64,000 nt of DNA from Zychaea mexicana. Its lineage: Eukaryota > Mucoromycota > Mucoromycetes > Mucorales > Lichtheimiaceae. Location of the stretch: NCBI RefSeq assembly GCF_025766255.1, contig NW_026516735.1:124001-188000 (forward strand). Direction: 5' to 3'. A program made the position numbers and the translations under genes. Below, piece by piece: positions 36,611 to 48,138 of this stretch; within the stretch, counting starts at the first letter, position 1; every line of letters begins with the position of its first letter. The notes under the pieces are model-generated. The model was not told the DNA's origin, ran no database searches, and saw only the letters and a list, made by a program, of their open reading frames with translations.

Positions 36611-38424
36611 TTAAACATTTTTCTCTCTAGCGTAAGCTACCAAGTCGCTTGGATGATTGGTCTTTCTATCAATGCTGATCTCTTTGAGTGATTTGCTGTT
36701 ATCAACCAAAGTATAGAAGCCATTGTTATACAATTTATGACAGTCCGACAAAAGGACGCATTTTAATGTCGAAATCCTGTCAACTTCTCCTAGAGTCCTA
36801 TTGGTAACCATCTTCAATTTTTCAAATTGAATTTCATCGAATGCTGTACAGCGTTCGATGGCTGCGAGAAATCGGTCCAGCTGTTCAATCCGTGGAGCAC
36901 AGCTCGCCAGTCTTACACCACGCAATGTCACAATGTGCGCCAACGCATCAAGGATTGTTGTGGCATCCACCGAACGAAATTTACCATCCAGAGCCACGTA
37001 TTGCAAAGGAGATGTATCACCGAGACTTACGTGAGATTGAAATAAGCTGGATAGTCTTGTTTTGTTAAGAGCTACTCCGTTTTCAAGGAAATACTTGTTT
37101 TCGTGCAATTCGAGTCATTTAAACTGTTAAGTAACGTCAAAGTATTAAGTAAGGTGTCGTCAATTGGTACACCACCCCGACGTGTTTCATTTCGAAGATT
37201 GACGGCGCCGAACTTGAGTGCGTCACGAATAAGCGAAGCGACGCATATCCGAGACCGTGTCTCGCCAACAACGCATTTGACACTGTAAAGGTTGGACATG
37301 GCAAACTCTTGCGGGAGTAGACCGTCATGCTGCAAAAAGTCTTCGTTACCGTAGCTGAAAAGAAAATGTATTTCACGAAGATAATTACTTATTACTCATG
37401 TAACAGGAGACGACAAGTCTTGCTAATAGTCAGGTGGAAAAGAAATTGGTAAGTCTTCCGGATGAAGATCCAGTTGTTGTTGATGTTTCTGGTATTGTAA
37501 TCAGAAAAGTCGATCTTTTCACGTCAGCTTGATGATATGAAAGTCGCTTTAGCTGTGGACAATGACTGGAGCAAAAGTGAAAATACGTTTCTGTCTGCGT
37601 CGTCTACACTGGGCATCTGGTATCTTGAGCTCGGGGCGCTGTGACGAGACTACGATTGAATCCTGATTGCTCATACTGTAGACGGCGAAAAAATTCCAAG
37701 CTCGATTAGGTTACAGTTGACATCATTGCTGGTATTGTTATGTAGCTGTTGCTCCTGGATTGAGGTTCTTATTCCTCTTAGTAACGGCCCTTGTCCTTCA
37801 ATATATTCGGGATTTAACCTGTAATAGAGCTTCACAAGATATGAACAGCTCTGCAAAATGTCTATGAAAGTAAGCTGGGACGGGCTCAGTTTTTCTACCC
37901 TGTAGAGCACTGTCAGCTCCGTCAAAGTGTTGCTGACCGTCCGCAATACATTGGTACAAAGATCGCGGTTCAGGTACTCTCCTTAATCAACCGCCAGTGA
38001 GTGCCCATCGCTATACGACAATGTCATTGGGTGTGCATAATACTGAGAAAACAAAAGAAGGTGCTCTGTAGCTTTAATATTCACATACAATACTAGATAC
38101 TTTACCGATGATGTTTAACGATTTGAGATCTTTGAAAAAGCTTTGCTTCGTCATTCGCTCCAAGTAAAAGTTCGGGTGGATATCGACAACAAATTGTTCG
38201 ATATACTTGGCAACGTGTAGAAGCAAATTTTTAAGCCCGCCTTGCTTTAGGGATATATTGGACAATAAGGTCACGTCCGGTAATCGCTAGATAATAGGTG
38301 TAACCGTAAGCCACGTCCGCCAAGAGTGCGACACCGTCATGCATGCCATGCGGTCACCCGTTAACATATTGGCGAAAAGCTCAAGCAGTATTTCAAATAA
38401 AAGATCGCAAGGGGATCCAGGCAT
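36611..38424 (-). pseudogene. F-box/leucine-rich-repeat protein pseudogene
   Basis: From ATG at 38424 the frame encodes an F-box-like start (SPCDLLFEILLELF, then RMACMTVSHSWRTWL) but stops at a TAG at 38287-38289, exactly where the family usually has Trp (TPIIW). The same frame then continues. Downstream, LRR-like segments (LKSLNII, LTELTVLY, LKCVLLSDCHKL, SKSLKEISI) lie in different frames. The clearest shift is near 37100-37115, where two adjacent frames must be joined to reach the segment ending at 36611. F-box proteins are SCF ubiquitin-ligase adaptors, and families of such F-box/LRR genes are common in these fungi. Several independent lesions argue for a dead copy rather than missed introns. 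Confidence 0.65.
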
Positions 38425-38631
38425 ACTGCTAGCTCGTTTACTATATTAGCGTCATTTTTGTTGTTCTGCATCCGGATCGCTAAGTGTTCGTATCGCTCCA
38501 AGTGAATTTAAAGGGGAACAAGAAAGAAAATAGTGTTTTACTATGAGTGTGAGTGAGCAGTTCGTAACTCAGCAATTCGCATAGTTCAAATCCGTATCTG
38601 ACAGGAAAAGAACCTTCACGTTTTTCTTGTA

Positions 38632-39548
38632 ATGGAATCGCACACGCTAGAACTATACCCTGATCGCGGGATTGTGCACGTATCCCTCTTTCGCAACGTT
38701 ACCAATGCACCTGAGTTACGAAAACGATTAATAGCACAAGACACAACACTTGCTTGTGCACTGGTGGACGCTACTGTGGTATGAATTCTTTTTATGTATC
38801 AACTACAATTCACTACCAGCACTACCACTAGTAGATTTGAGAGCGTGATGTTTAATATAGTCTCTTTTATAAACATTAAACTAGGTAATGAATGTTTTTC
38901 ACGTTCTTCTCGCGACCAATCGTGCTGTGCACGATGAGCAGAATAACCAGATAAAGAGCCACAACGTCCATTCCGAAATTGTTGTCGATCTTTCACCTTC
39001 ACCGAACGTAACTTTTAATAATTGTACCCACTCGCACACACACGCTCACCCACATAACTCAACCCGGATACTAAGCTCTATATTCTTGTATATGAAAACC
39101 AAACACTTCTTATAGATTGCACAAGCGTTTCGGAGGTTTGGATTAACCGATGAAACCAAGGATCTAGTAGTAGTTAAAGTTGGAGGTGAAACTGCTGAGG
39201 TAACGTGGCTTTAGCAAGCGATAATCTAATTTTTATACCTTATCCGAGTTGTAAAGGAAAACTTATACGCAAATATATGTTTTTCAAATAATTATAGGTT
39301 GAAAAGGAAATGCGCGAGAATGTAAAAGGAGACCTGGTACCCTTGAGTCAGTTAGAAGATGTGAGAGATATCAAGAAAATCAAAAAGGTAAATGAAAGAT
39401 TGTATTCAGTGCTGGATGGTATAGCGATGGTTGCTAAACAGAGTGAACCGAATTTTTTTTGTAGTATTATCAAGTAGGAAACGAAGATGATTTAGACATA
39501 ATCATGCAACTAGTGGCAGGTGCTATGGCCTTGAAAGGACATGTATAA
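38632..39548 (+). CDS. CGI121: KEOPS/EKC complex subunit Cgi121 (TPRKB homologue)
   Basis: Five exons, join(38632..38778,38885..39007,39116..39199,39298..39387,39465..39548), 175 aa. KEOPS makes the N6-threonylcarbamoyl (t6A) modification on ANN-decoding tRNAs; Cgi121 binds the Bud32 kinase and tRNA. Family blocks are VHVSLFRNVTNAPELRK, ALVDAT, HVLLATNRAVHDE, NVHSEIVVDLSPSPN, QAFRRFG and DLVVVKVGGE. Length matches TPRKB (about 175 aa). All introns are phase 0 with GT..AG ends, and all exons are multiples of three, so exon skipping would stay in frame. It lies about 200 bp from the F-box pseudogene's start, in divergent orientation. Confidence 0.92.
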
Positions 39549-40026
39549 TAATATAAAGGCAAAAGTTTTGAACGAGGAATATGACAATTCTTTGGGACTT
39601 GGCATAACCTACGATGTATTCGTGTGGAAGATTTATAATTCGTTTTCCTTCTCTATCGGCGTTGGTAGCGAGCAGTATAGTCAGTCACCTTACGCTAAAC
39701 ATACAATAGATCACCACACTTTCGGAATGGCCTAGGTACGAAAGGGAAACGAGGACGGAGAAAGACAAACAAACATTTGCATGACCTTAATGAGTGCGCT
39801 CCTATTATTGTGTGCAGATCCTCAAGGAATTATTTTATACTTTGAAAGATGATGCAGAATGTGTTCAAATTGAAACAACGAGAAAGAGGGGTCGAGTAAG
39901 ACGGAGAACGAGTTGTTGGAATATTACAAAAAATCAAAGAGGAATTTATCTTATTGTTGGATTTGTGACACAAGAGAGGTGGATGAACAGATAAACGCAC
40001 AATTACAAACTAATTATTAATTACAT
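39549..40026. other. Convergent 3' region between CGI121 and APH-like gene
   Basis: Contains the facing 3' UTRs. No coding content seen. Confidence 0.5.
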
Positions 40027-41981
40027 CTAAAGCTTGCTTGGTTTCAAATCGCCTTCATCCACAATCTCAAGGCCAAGGGCAGCAACGGGTTTGAACATGG
40101 CTGCATAAGTTTTTGCTTCAGCCGAAGATGCTTGTTTGCGTGCAACACGTGCAGCGATGCCCTGTGTAATGACAGCAAGCTAAAAATGAAATGATGCACG
40201 CAGATGCAAATTAGGCTATGTTCTTTTTTTTCCATGTCCCGTTGTCTCTTCACTTTTCTTGCTCTACCAGAGCAACGTGGAATTGAGAGAGAAGCAAAAA
40301 CGACTTACTCTGAAGAAGGAGAAGGCGACAGCAAACAACCATCGGTCAATAGGATAGGGGCTACCCACTGTGTTACAGTAAGCTTGCATTAATTCGTCCG
40401 ATGGAGGGATGGGCAAAGGTTCAGTCGAGTTCTTGAAACCGCGCATGACCAAATTGCTCTTAGCGGGCACGTAGAATGGTTGCAACAAGTTAGACAAGTC
40501 TGACAATGGATGACCAATGGTTGACAATTCCCAATCCAAAATACCGATGACGCGGGGCTCGGTAGGATGATAGACCTAATACCAACATTAGTTCGAGACC
40601 ACGGTTAAAATCTACTTTCCATAACCAAAAATACAGCCTTCTTCCATGCTGTTGTACAAAAGTACAAAGGCATTGGAATAAAAACCATTCTTTCATAGCA
40701 CTCATATCCATACCAAGTTATCGATCTAGAAGAAATTGTCATGTTAGTAAAAATAGTGTGCACAGACCAAGCAATTTTTTATTATCAAATTTTGTTCTAT
40801 GAATACCTTGAAATCACCGTGAACAATGGTTGCCTGGTCAGGAACTTGGTTCTTCGTGAACCATGCGAACAACTCGTCCAATCGAGGAATAGGGCCGACG
40901 GCATTACCAGTTTCCTCATCAACAGCAGCAGCTTGAGCAGCCGACACCTTGGCAAGCGAGCGGATCTGGCGTTCGTAAAAACCAGATGGTTTACCATAGT
41001 TGCCCAAACCGATGGCTTTGAAATCAACGCGGTGCAACTTGGCAAGAGTTTCCATCGCAGAGAACCAGCTTTTTTGTTGTTATAAAGATTTTGTGTATCA
41101 AATAAGCATGAAAGTTTCATAGCAACGGATTCTCATAGCAGCAAATTAGAGAAAAAAAGAACTCACCACTTTCGGCGCTCTTCATATGGAATGGATGGCA
41201 TACGGACATCTTCAAAGATCCTGCCCTTTAAAAATTCCATAACCTGCATAACCAGCATCCCGTCACCCAATATTAGTTAGAGCTTTCGTGCATCCACTAA
41301 TCAGTCTCCTAGGTTGGAAAATGCACTTTACATAAAATGGAGTTCCAATAACGGCCTTGTCGCTACACAGGGTATAAACCTTGGGAACAGGCACATTTGT
41401 CGAGTCACCCAATGCCTTGATGATACGATACTCACGCTCAACAGCATGTGCAGTGCTCGACAAAAGAGCTCCTGGGGGCTTCTTGCGAAGAACATATTGT
41501 TTCTTGCTACATTAGGTTTTCCCAAAGAAAGAGAGAGAGTACAACATGAGTTTTATTTCCTAATTTCTATAAAGTTGACAAGAATTTGACATCTTTGGGG
41601 TAATGCTGAGAGTGCTTTATTCAGAAAACAACAACGACTTACTTTCCATCTTTGATCAAATAAGTAGGGTTCGATTGACCATGTTTAAATTGTTTGATTT
41701 CAAGAGGAGCGACGAAGCCAGCGACATTGGCAACAAGGTATGCTTCCAGAGCAGCCTCATTGAGCTCGTGTCTATATTATGTATTTCCCGCCCCAAAATA
41801 CATCAGTTTGTTTTTTATAAAAATAAGGGAAGCCCTTGGTTTGACGTGTCTTTTTGTTCCGGCAAACGCTCAAGGAGGAGAAAAAGGGGACGAAGAAAAC
41901 TTGATCTTCTTCCTGTTTGTTCCTGATAATAACGTACCCAGCTCGTACACCGGATGTTGCTTGACCGTTTTGACCAGCCAT
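40027..41981 (-). CDS. Peroxisomal APH-fold kinase, ACAD10/11 N-domain type
   Basis: Eight exons: complement(join(40027..40179,40309..40575,40714..40725,40807..41068,41167..41243,41332..41506,41643..41771,41938..41981)), 372 aa. Kinase residues: HGDFKIDN gives His225, Asp227 and Asn232 of the Brenner motif; ILDWE gives the metal-binding Asp247. The nucleotide-binding Lys lies in YVLRKKPPG, preceded by [12 protein letters not shown]. The chain ends in SKL, a canonical peroxisomal targeting signal. In animals this domain is fused to acyl-CoA dehydrogenases ACAD10/11 and takes part in 4-hydroxy fatty acid catabolism, so a stand-alone peroxisomal enzyme for hydroxyacyl substrates is a reasonable inference. 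Exon 6 is only 12 nt and encodes IDNL, including the catalytic Asn. General APH identity is firm; substrate is inferred. Confidence 0.88.
40714..40725 (-). other. 12-nt microexon encoding the catalytic Asn of the APH kinase
   Basis: Flanked by an AG acceptor (40726-40727) and a GT donor (40712-40713). It supplies Ile-Asp-Asn-Leu between HGDFK and VYHPTEP, restoring the family motif exactly. Confidence 0.75.
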
Positions 41982-44247
41982 ATTTTTCAATTAATAATGA
42001 TAATTAAAAAATAAAAGAAGAGAAGCAAAGAGAAATCGAGTTTAATGCTTAATATGTCCCACACTTGTCTCTGAAGTCAAAAAGCTAATGCCGCTGACAA
42101 AAGAAAATGATCGGGTTTGAAATTCCCTCAACATGCGCTGTGCTTCCGGTGATACACGAATTACAATTCTCATAAGCACGGCACCTGTCCGGAGAAGGGG
42201 CTAAAGAGTGCCCGCGCACAGAAAAATTAATCGAGAGAGTATACATTATGCAAACATCTTAGAGCGAGCTTATGAACTATTTCCGGGGAAGAAGCTCCTA
42301 TCAATGTAAACAATTTATGGTTACCATGATCCAAAAGTATAAAATAGGAACGTTTTATACATGTAGAACAACAAATGCACAACATGGGAAATATTAGCAA
42401 ACAGAACAAGCACGCTCTTGGCTACCGTTATATCGAAATTATGTCCGGACTAAGAATTAGCTGTTATTGCGGTTACTGCTGCTGCTATTACTACTAAGCA
42501 CTATTGCTGTCTCTTTCATCCCTCCCTCCTTCAGGCGCCCCCAGCCAAGCAACACATTTTCGTTCATCCTACTTCCTCCTTCTTCATCTGCTGTTATTAT
42601 AAACATAACACGCCTTTCGTTGGCTAGAGAAGCGACTACTCGTTGTTTCTGCTGCCTCCTAATATGTACCTTTTTTTAAACGGGTGCGACTGTATTATGG
42701 ATGGAACATGCAGAAAACGGACCACCAGAGATGCGTCCCTCGCAATAGTGATAGCTCTCTGTATATCTTTTTGATGAATGGACTCCATCGAAAAGACTAC
42801 TGTGTATATTGTATGCACGTCTTACAGACAATCTTTATATCACACCCGTTTCGCATTGTAGAGCAGAAAATACGGGACCTTGCTCTCTCTCTCTCTTCTT
42901 CACCGAACTTCATCAATTTTTTTTTTCGATTGCCCTCTCCTCATACGTACGTATGGAATTAAATAGCCATGTATATATGCAGTAGTAACAGTACGTGGGC
43001 TGGCTAACACTGGTGCTCATGGCCTCTCAGACTGCTACTGTCATCGATATCTCCAATTTTCCTTAATTTTCCCCCTACATATTCTTGCGCATGGTCACAA
43101 GAAAGAGAGAAAAGGGATCGAAAAAGGAAAGCCATCAAATTCTTTCAATCTTATGCACATATCATGCAAGTGCTTAATCCAGTCTGAAAAAGAGAAGCTT
43201 ATAAGTGGAAACAATATCATGTTACTTTCACTGCATAGCTGCCTAACGTACTAATGAGATCTTCAAAAATGCCTAAAATATGCATCGCTTATCTTGTTCT
43301 AGAGTAGTGATTGAACATTCTTATTTTAGCTTTTGCACAAATGAACAGATAATACTGGAAAGAAACGAAAAAACTGCTTAGGATTTCTTCATACCTCCTT
43401 TCCCCTAGCTGTAATGCTTATAAGGTGTGCAAAATGATGTGATTTTACTACTACTACTGTAGTATTATAGTAGTAGTACAATTTGTTTTTTTTTTATTTC
43501 ACTCGTTGCTGCAATTATCATATCCACGGGGAAGAGGATAAGTGAGCTAACGGGCGGATGCGCGAGCAGCCAGCAGTTTCTTCCGCAATCTGTTGGTATT
43601 TGCCCTCATAATACTGCTAGATTAAAGCCTTATCTCCTTTTTTTTTTGCTAACGTCGCTAGTAGCATTTTCTTGCATGAAAAGAACTGGCGTTACACACA
43701 TTATCAAGGATACAGCAACTGATTTACACAGTCTAATTACTGCTACTACTTTCGACTTGAATGCCTCCTCAAACAGTATTTGTCTTGCTCCCTCCCTTTC
43801 ATTCGCCGCGATGAGATGCTTCTTCTCACAAAAATGATGAGGATAAGTAGGATTGAGCAGGAGGAATCCTTGCGGGAGGTGGGGTAAGGGGGCATGATGA
43901 TGAGAAATACGGCTGATCGGTCATTATTGATGCATCATACCCACTAGTAGTGCTACTCTGGCCAGACACACTCTGCTTCTTACATATGCTACGATCTACA
44001 GACACGTACGCATCATTCCAGCTTTTCGTTTATAGTAGAAGAGATTTACCCGTCAAAAAAATATGGGGCCTTAAGATAGACACTTATTTTTATACTATTT
44101 CATCCTCTCCAATTTTTTCCCTTCTTTTCTTCCTCTCGTTCACTCAACAAGCACACACATATTTCCGAACACCTTACGTTTCTATTTATTAAATAATATC
44201 TAATATTTTCTTATCGACTACACGACTATCGACAACTAATAGCAACA
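41982..44247. other. Intergenic, no gene seen
   Basis: Contains (CT)n near 42880-42898, a (CTA)n inverted repeat near 43447-43478 (CTACTACTACTGTAG and its mirror), and the promoters of the two flanking divergent genes. Short frames have no recognisable content. Confidence 0.5.
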
Positions 44248-47103
44248 ATGACCCATCTTAGCGATTTCAGTTTTCTACGTAAGAGAATAATCAACATCAG
44301 CAACACAGCAGCAGCAGCAACAGCAGTAGCTTGATATTAAGATCTACAACTCTTCACACGACAAACAACGATTTTCAGCATATTGCATTCATTGACGAAC
44401 TTTTTCTGTATATACTATATGTAGAGCGCGCCGTTTCGCTTACGTACTTGTACGTTTGGTATTTCTACCGAGTGTACTCATTGGATGGGTTTAACTGTTT
44501 ACGACCATCGAGATTTCGACAGGGTGAACTCAAGAGCGTGGTAACATTGCTAGTATTATTCATGGTACCATGTCAGCTCTACTATGGTAATAGGATAGAA
44601 AGAAGAAAAAAGAAAAATAGGGGCGAGGGATGATGATGATGATGGTGCGTGGGCTGATTAATTGGGAAGGGTGAAAGAGAGAGAGAATGAGAATCGCGAA
44701 GAATTCCAGCAACATTAACGATTTTAACTTCTTTCTTCTTTACCGCATTGATTATCGTACATCATTGACAGATATCGTTACATGCAAGATAAAATACGAA
44801 GAAGGATTCGCAAATATTTTCGGTCACGTATTTACGAAACCCGAGGTAATGTGGACAGAAGCTGATAAAGCACTTGTCGTTCCAACAGGTAAATATGCAG
44901 CAAGCGTGCTATTCTTCTTCGTCTTGTTTATTATTGCTATTATCATTACTACCACTACTGCCCATTATGACAAAGTTGGCCACCCAATTTCAACAAAAAA
45001 AAAAAACTATCACCACTGCAGTAACACCCTTCTCTTCCCCTCCGCCACTCCTTTTACTTCCTCTCCTCCCCTCAATTCCTCCCCTTCTTTTGTGTCCACA
45101 ATTTCTTGCTTGTCCAATGAGTGCTATTTTACTACGATACTCCGTATTGGGAAATACTACATTCGCAATATTATTTACGGCCTCTTGGCACCCACCCACC
45201 TCCTTCCTAGGTCTAGCCAGATTCACCATCGTACTAGTCCTTATTCTCTATGCTACTCCTACTCCTCTCCTCACCCTATACCCCCACCTTTTTTTGTTCT
45301 GCTTGTAATCATCGCTTCAGAAGAGCGTACTATGATCGAAAGTGATTTAGTTAGATTATGCATAGCTAAAACGTTTTCCCGCTTGTTCTATTAGACTACA
45401 GTCTGTGTATTGGATTTTCCCTCCAAACGTAAGTACACAACTGATGACAAACGACCATCATAGTTTGATTTCCCAACCGGGCTAATGATGTATATTCATT
45501 ATATAGGGGTACTTTACTTTTACTACAATGTTTCTGGAACTATCTTGCCAATTCCGTTGCCAAAGCAAGTTTCATGAGCAGCAAAGAATTCATGTTCTAT
45601 ATCGGCTGGTATGATGATGACATTTAGCTCGGTCGCAATCGAAAGATAGCATACGTATACTAATAGTACTACTTGATCCATTTACTACGTGCACATGTAG
45701 GACTGTGCTGAGCATAATCATGTTTCCTATTGTGCAATATAACTTCTCACGTGACATTTACGATCCAACGTATAAAGAAGTTTTTCCAGAACTTATCTAC
45801 GGATGTGGTGTGTATTATCTCGGGGAATTTTTTATGAGCTTGAAGGATGTATTTGATAGTACAATGTTGATATGAATATTTAATGTTTGAATCCTTTTAC
45901 ATGTATATTTTAGAGTTATTTGTCGTTGCAGTTCTTGGTGTAATTTCTCATTTCCGTTTCAAAAAGTTGCTCAATAACTCGCGCGAGTCGAATAATGCGC
46001 GATCCATCACTCACAAGATTCGTTATTTCCAAGTATGCATCTACTATACCTACTTTCTTCGATAAAGAGAGCTAATTGCTCACATTTTATTGATATTGTA
46101 TTAGGAGCTGAACTTGCTTTTATCGATTGTCTTGTTTATCGATTCCGTGTCATTCATCATCCTTAGCGCTGACGGGTTGACCGGACGCAAGTATTTAAAC
46201 GCACACAAGTTCTCTGCTGACATTTTCATTTGCAACAGTAAGTGCTGGTTAGATGTTCTGCAGCTTAAAATAAGGCGCAAATTCCCATTATAACCATGAA
46301 AAACAAAAACACCAATAGTCAACGTAACGTCGGTCATTACATGGTTTATCGTAATTCTGATTTTCCATCCAAAACCAACAAGCCAAGGAACGACGACAAC
46401 CCTACCAGCACCTACGCAAGACTTCTTATCAACAGGCAAACAATTTGATACGTACACGGGATCGCCCATCCTGATGCCACAGGGCTCTCAAGCATCCAGT
46501 GAGTTTATGCATTACACAAAGTCCGGTTCCGTCATTGTTCCCATGGCGAATCAACCTAGTTATGCGAGTGGTACGACGTTCCAATTAAATCCGCTCGCAA
46601 CGATCCCCACCACTGACCAGAACCATTACTACCAGTCGTCACAGAAAAACAAAACCATGACACATTCAACTACGCCGTCAACAGCAACACTCGTTTCTAC
46701 ACCTGCAACAAAGCAACAACAACGTAAAGATGGCGGCGGTTATTCTCCAGAAGATATGTTTGCAGCGAATAATAATAGCCACAATAACAGACCCGTATCG
46801 ACAACGCCACCGCATCCTGCCCTCAACAACAACAATAACGCCATGCCAGCGTTGAACGAATCTAACGTCACGGCTGTGAACCATGATGCCGCTTCGGGTG
46901 ATTGGGAATCAACAGTGGATTGGCCTATGCAACATGAACCTATTACCTCAGGAACTGGTTCAGTGAGACAACAACAATCAAACTATTTGCAGCAGCAACA
47001 ACAGCCATACGAAAGCGTTCGTCGCCAGAAATCTGACGATTCGATGTGGCTTCATCAATCACCTCGAGGCGCCACAAACAACGGTGGCGTCAGATCACCT
47101 TAA
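44248..47103 (+). CDS. Orphan seven-transmembrane protein with Q/N-rich tail
   Basis: Nine exons: join(44248..44278,44425..44586,44772..44888,45395..45428,45507..45608,45701..45807,45914..46032,46105..46237,46319..47103), 529 aa. About seven hydrophobic segments occur in the first 290 residues: VSLTYLYVWYFYRVY, VVTLLVLFMVPC, the TGTLLLLQCFW region, FYIGWTVLSIIMFPIV, LFVVAVLGVIS, LLLSIVLFIDSVSFIIL and VITWFIVILIF. A long tail of about 230 residues follows, rich in Gln, Asn, Ser and Thr. It has no signal peptide; the first exon encodes only ten residues plus one base. The architecture suggests a G-protein-coupled-receptor-like or other sensory membrane protein, but I recognise no known class. 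Phases agree at all junctions. Intron 3 (506 bp) is unusually long here. The splice at the first intron was chosen because it alone opens the frame. Confidence 0.7.
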
Positions 47104-48138
47104 GGCATCTGCTGCTTGCTGTTGTTACTTTGCATCATCGACGTTCGGTATACTCATACAGCAGTTCTCTTCCTTCACACTTTAGGAATCACTTATTCTC
47201 TAACCTTTCTTCCTTTCTATTTATTTCCTCTACATTTTTTACCTTCTGCTTCGAATTTTCTCTGTTCTTTCCCGACAAAGTTCTCGCGTAGTAGCAATGA
47301 CTTTTCATCTCGTTCATCTGATTTCTTCTTACTTTAAAGTAATATACATATCATTATCTATATTCCACATATTAATAGCTACAACAACAACAAAAGTGTC
47401 AATTTAAATGTAATTAACCGAAAACAGTACATCTTAGTGCACCAGTAATGGAAACATTAATCTTGCTGGACTTCTTCTACCTATGAGGAGGATAATTCTT
47501 CTCTTTCCATTTTTAAAAAGCTGTATGATAGTAGCAAATGTTCTAAAGAGCATATATCTTTTAGGGTGTAATGTCGTAAGAAAGACTCGATAATACTATG
47601 TGGATGGGTTAAGCTCATATGTTACGTAGAAACGTCTGCATGTCAACGATATTTCTGATGACGCGAGCACGCGTGCATGTGCGAACGCGCCATTATTATT
47701 TCATCGGCTTTTTACGGCTATTGTAGATTGTATTGTTCAGGGATCACATAATAGTACCTGAGTCTATAAAAGGAAATTTGGTATTTACTGATGCGCTGCA
47801 TATTATCGAAAAAAGGAAAAAAACACGAAAATGTTGAAAAGGGTGCAAAGCACGACGGGTCATTTCAGCCCCGGATACACGGAGCTGAGTAATTGCCGCG
47901 AGATTCATTCGGCAACTGAAAAAAAAAGAGAGAGCTGCCGGCAGAAAAGTGAAAAGGGAGTCACACAGATGGGCAGCCTGCCCACGCTTTGATTGACTGA
48001 ATGAATGAATTGAACACACCTTTTGTTACGTACATACTTCCTCACCCTTCCTCTTTTTCTTCTTCTCTCTCCACCCCTTCTCTCCTCCCTCCTCCTTCCC
48101 TTTTCTCTCTCTTACCTCTTCTCCAACATAAGTAGATA
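47104..48138. other. Intergenic, no gene seen
   Basis: Holds the 3' UTR of the seven-TM gene and a long pyrimidine tract (48040-48125) just before the next start codon, probably its leader. Confidence 0.5.
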
